Assembly (NCBI GenBank): GCA_037074705.1
Contig: CM073590.1
Span: 180,745,246 to 180,809,245 of the forward strand
Length of the DNA: 64,000 bases
Direction: 5' to 3'
Source: Zhengitettix transpicula
Taxonomy: Eukaryota > Arthropoda > Insecta > Orthoptera > Tetrigidae
Position 1 is the stretch's first letter, and each line of letters begins with the position of its first letter. Made by a program: the position numbers and the translations under genes. The notes below the pieces were generated by a model that saw only the letters and a program-made list of their open reading frames with translations, did no database searches and was not told where the DNA came from. Shown in pieces: positions 60,392 through 64,000 of this stretch.

Positions 60392-60639
60392 ATTTAGGAC
60401 ATACTTTGTTACATTAAATTTACTGTAAATAATCTCAGTAATCTTGAAATCCATATTATTGAATTAACTCCGGAGACCTTGTACAATTTTTTTTGAAATG
60501 CAATGTGTTAAATTAAGCATACTGCACTCTAAATGAAGAAGTAATTTTATTAAAAAATTGGATTGGCTTTTTTGTGAAAAATTATTTAAAATGTCATACT
60601 TACGTCGTATACTTTTTATAATCAAGAAGAAAAAAATGT

Positions 60640-61345
60640 ACTGTTCGACGGCGTGCTCAGACAACAGCCAGGGCTTTGACAAGGTCTGGCACGAGGGCCT
60701 TCGATATAAAGTAAAAAAGAAAACTCCCCTACAAATCTGATCTTGCAACTACAGATGATATAACAATTGCTACATACGCAGATATGCTGCAGTACTAACA
60801 TCCAACAACTGCATCAGAATATCTCTAGAAGCTCCTAAAAATATTAAAAAATTGGATAACCAAGTCAAAGCCAATGTATCCAAATAAATTCAGGTAACGT
60901 TAATATTAAACAGAGATACTTCCCCCCCCCCCCAAATTATGCCAAATGATCAACATTTGTCCCAAGCATAAGTTTCAAAATATTTGGTAATGATTATCAA
61001 CAGATGTTTTACGAAATGGAAACAACTGGAAATAAAGAAGAGGCGACGAATGTTCTGGATGATCGAAAAAAGTCTCAGTTAGCAACACAAGACCAGTTAT
61101 TATTTACAAATTAATTCTGAAACCGATTTTACGAGATAAAGCCGTGAGACTAACTCGAATTTGGAAATAGTGTACTACAACAAAATACTATGATCAATAC
61201 TCAACGTCCCTTGGTATGTTCCAAACGATGTAATCACGATAGATGTAAATATTTCCTAGATCAAGGACGAAGTTAAAAGGTTTTATGAGAATTATAGTGT
61301 TAAAACTGAAATGCATACGAATGAAATCGCGAAAAAACTACGTTG
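60640..61345 (+). pseudogene. Jockey-type LINE relic, internally deleted
   Basis: Plus-strand pieces in order: DNSQGFDKVWHEGLRYKVKK (RT motif like 'D...AFD.VWH.GL..KL'), ATYAD followed by M at 60774-60784 (the YADD catalytic box with the second Asp lost), AVLTSNNCIRISLEAPKNIK in a shifted frame, and at 61203 onward NVPWYVPNDVITIDVNIS, IKDEVKRFYENYSVKTEMHT and NEIAKKLRC. The last pieces are the Jockey C-terminal signature. RT motifs between the first two pieces are deleted. Many stops; contains a C run at about 60924-60935. Confidence 0.75.
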
Positions 61346-63064
61346 CAAATAATGGAGAAGTAATTAAAATCTAATGACCTACTGTACAAGTTCAACTAGG
61401 ACTAATTACTTCTACTGACATTTGCTGTGTGACTAATTATAGGAACTAAAGGTATGACTTCACGAGACGCACGTCCGCCTTGTTATAGTAGTAAATAGCG
61501 TTTATTCAATTGTCATAGAAATTACTTATTGTCCTATTGGGAAGATTGTAAGAAAAAGAAGTAAAAAAAGAAACAGCATTAGAGTTTCAAGTCTTCCTAC
61601 CAATTATTATAACGAAATTTTCAACTAAAAAAAATTCAATAAAACCGATTTTGTTAGACGTAAAATCCTATTTCCATCCGAAAACGTTTTCTAAAATTTT
61701 AATTTTGAAACAGTTGTAGTTTAAGAATTGAATTTTATCTCATTCGCAGTTTTACTTCAGTATAGAGACTCTATTCTTATAAACGTAATTCTAGATTCAC
61801 AATCTCCTACTTTAGCTATTTAATTGTACAACTCTGATTCTTTCGAAAGTGGAGAACGGAAAAGACCAGTCTCTTGGTCCTCGAGGACAGCGGACCTTAA
61901 TAACGTCACGAATCAATATTTGGAAAGAGCGGTGTAATTGCGGGGATGTTTCAGACTAATGGCCCCATCAATTAAAAGACTTTCACAACTCGGGCAACGA
62001 GCGCACGAAGCAAACTCAGCCACGCAATTGCTTGCAGCATCTTAAGAGATCTGTCCCTCTTTTACCAGGCCTTCCGAAAACACTTATTTTATTCAACAGA
62101 CTTAAAGAATTCATTTGTACTTAAAATTAATTAATAATTGTCATGTACTCCCACAGACAAGTAAAACAAAATAAATTTAACAAAAGGATAATGAAGAAGC
62201 CATTAAAAAAATCTGCAAACTTTGTTGTTTACTTCAGGCGACACGCAACCTACGTTTTTGTACCCTCCCGATTTAGTGACAACATAGATTTAGATCGTGT
62301 TTTGAGAAAACGTGCTGTTGGTAAGATTCGTCTCCAGAGACCAGAGTTAGATTCGGATGTCTATTACAAAGTATAGTGAGAAAAATACATAGGAAAATAT
62401 TCTTTATGAAAATTTTCCATAAGAATTAATCAAATAAGTCATATGTTCCTTTAAAAAATGCATATCTAAATTAAAGGATAAGGATAGAAAAATCTAGACC
62501 GGACCGATAAATGAAGACAAAACCTCCACGTCCTACGTGACGTGCGAGCTTTCTCCGTCCATTGTATAGACATGATACACGGGCTCTCCCACAATTTACT
62601 GAATCACAATTCTTCACGGCCAAATGTAGTTCTTCAAGAAAATACGTATCTTTGGGACATGGAGCAGAATGAAATATTATTTACGGAAGAGCATGGGGAC
62701 AAATAGAATTCAGAAGTGAATGTAGTGCCTTCGATTAATTTCATGAAGCGAAAGAAGGCGTCACAATATTTCAAAATCCCCAATAATTGCTTTCCCCGAA
62801 TTCAAGAAAGCATAATAAACGTTAAAGTATACTGCAGAAGTAGAAGCATTCATGAACAGTCATACATACAGAATGTCTTCGTACGAGGATTGTTCGAAAA
62901 GTCTGGTAAATTATTTATAAAAGAACGGGAAAAGTTTCACTTTCTCGACTTTGTTGATAAACTTCATCCTTTCTATTACATTCATAAAAGTTTTAAACTA
63001 ATGCCAGTCGTAGTCGATTGTTGGCAGCCTTCCGTAGTGTTAGATGTGTAGCCAGACGGATACA
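61346..63064. other. No confirmed gene; one high-complexity patch
   Basis: 61830-62070 is G+C-richer and non-repetitive with TAATGG and CAATTA sites; see findings. Frames 62143-62376 and 62716-63051 (111 codons) show no recognisable domain. Confidence 0.35.
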
Positions 63065-64000
63065 ATGAAAAAAAATTAAACACTTTCATTTGAAGGTTTG
63101 GACAGTTGCACAAATCAAAACCGAATTGGATGAAGTTCATGCGGACTCTGCACCAGCATTGAAGACAATTTACTTCTGGATTAATGAGTTGAAACGGGGC
63201 CGCAGAAGAACAAAAAATGGAACTCGCTTCGGCCGCCCAATTGAGGTCACCATTCAGGAAAACATCGAAAAAGTTCACAATATCGTAATGGAACATCGCA
63301 GACTAAAAGTGCGTGAAGTAGCTGATGCCGTAGGCTTCTCAACTGAACGAGTGCATTTCATCCTCCATGTAAAACTGGCCACAAGAAAGCTTCGGGCGCG
63401 ATGGTTGCCGCGACGGTTGACATTGGACCAAAATCAGATTCGGAAAAACATTTCAACGAATATTCTAGCAATGTTTAGGCGTAGCCCACAACACTTTTTG
63501 TGTAGTTTCGTTACCATCGATGAAACTTGGATCCATCTCTACACTCCAGAGACAAAAAAAAATTGCGAAATATGGTGAAAGTGGACCGAAAACGGCGATG
63601 ACCGTTTTGTCAACTGGAAAGGTGATGGCCACAGCCTTTTTGGATTCTCATGGTATAATATTCATAGATTTCTTGGAGAAGGACAATGCCATAATTGGGC
63701 TCTATTATGCTGCTCTGTTGAATCGTTTGGAACGGGTGCCGATTGAGAAACGACCAAGATTGGCTCGCAAGATAGTGCTGTATCCCCGGGACAATGCACC
63801 AGCGCACACAGCAGCAGTCTCTATGGCGAAAGGGTACGAGTTGGGATTAGAATTGAATTCTCGTCCACCCAGACCTAGCACTTCTTGTTCCTGAACTTGA
63901 AAATTTGGCGTGGTGGGAAGAAATAATCATCAAATTAAGACATGATCGAGGCCGTGACGGAGTATTTTTCAGAGATTCACAAAACCTATTTTTGCGATGG
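63065..64000 (+). pseudogene. Mariner transposase, second family, truncated by window end
   Basis: DD34D-type transposase with HTH region KVWTVAQIKTELDEVHADSA, ALKTIYFWINELKRGRRRT and RFGRPIEV. The catalytic part has TIDETWIHLYTPE (first Asp) and PRDNAPAHTAA (second Asp, with His-Asp altered to Arg-Asp before it). Later pieces are HFLFLNLKIWRGGKK and MIEAVTEYFSEIHKTYF. Sequence pattern (DSHGIIFIDFLEK) is like irritans-type mariners and differs from the element at 54025. Lesions: one base lost in the A run after the start ATG (63065), a frameshift in the A run at about 63552-63560, a deletion removing the third Asp segment (only P-DLA remains at about 63870), then three stops. The TIR was not found, and the 3' end lies beyond 64000. 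Confidence 0.88.

Overview
The window looks like AT-rich nuclear DNA from an arthropod, most likely a hexapod with a large, repeat-laden genome. The grounds are long stretches without open frames, spliced coding signals, many decayed insect-type transposons (P-like, mariner, Jockey/R1 LINEs, Penelope-like and hAT relics, a tRNA-derived SINE head) and many (AT)n/(AC)n microsatellites. There is no prokaryotic-style gene packing, no rRNA and no CRISPR. Species identity is inference only.

Host genes are sparse and split. The best candidate is a minus-strand gene from 29779 down to about 10240. A CpG-rich 5' region leads into an ATG and a short basic N-terminus ending at a GTGAGT donor (29730-29779). 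About 16.9 kb away is a 140-bp exon encoding a membrane-spanning helix (12722-12861), followed by a helix-forming exon (10415 down to 10240 or a donor before it). Both junctions keep one reading frame. The model predicts a type II single-pass membrane protein. Two other plausible exons lie on the plus strand: 2525-2632 (strong splice sites, 36 codons) and 39457-39537 (ATG exon with GTAAGT donor).

Mobile DNA by region: 1-749 RTE-like repeat copy. 3427-6192 a dispersed repeat (here 'family A') split by a complete P/THAP9-like element (3720-5986) with perfect 27-bp terminal inverted repeats and a 9-bp target duplication. 7468-7892, 11612-11870, 17770-18299, 40509-40893, 43560-43889 and 43890-44345 further family A copies. 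8649-9610 and 47234-48283 related LTR-like elements; 22841-23095 and 30373-31030 other elements with TG...CA ends. 14224-14945 and 21590-21955 more RTE-like copies. 25864-26375 a Jockey 3' end. 26875-27310 a hAT relic. 46012-46209 and 60150-60391 Penelope-like fragments. 54025-55306 a full-length mariner with TIRs and TA duplication. 58360-59760 an R1-like LINE relic. 60640-61345 a deleted Jockey relic. 63065-64000 a second mariner cut by the window end.

A separate theme is a set of hairpin-forming inverted repeats and single sites carrying a CTGANGA ... GAAACG core, resembling the hammerhead-ribozyme motifs known from Penelope-like elements. Apart from the proposed split gene and the two candidate exons, no coding region here appears functional; the transposase and RT frames all carry frameshifts, stops or deletions. 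The remaining long intervals hold only short chance frames.
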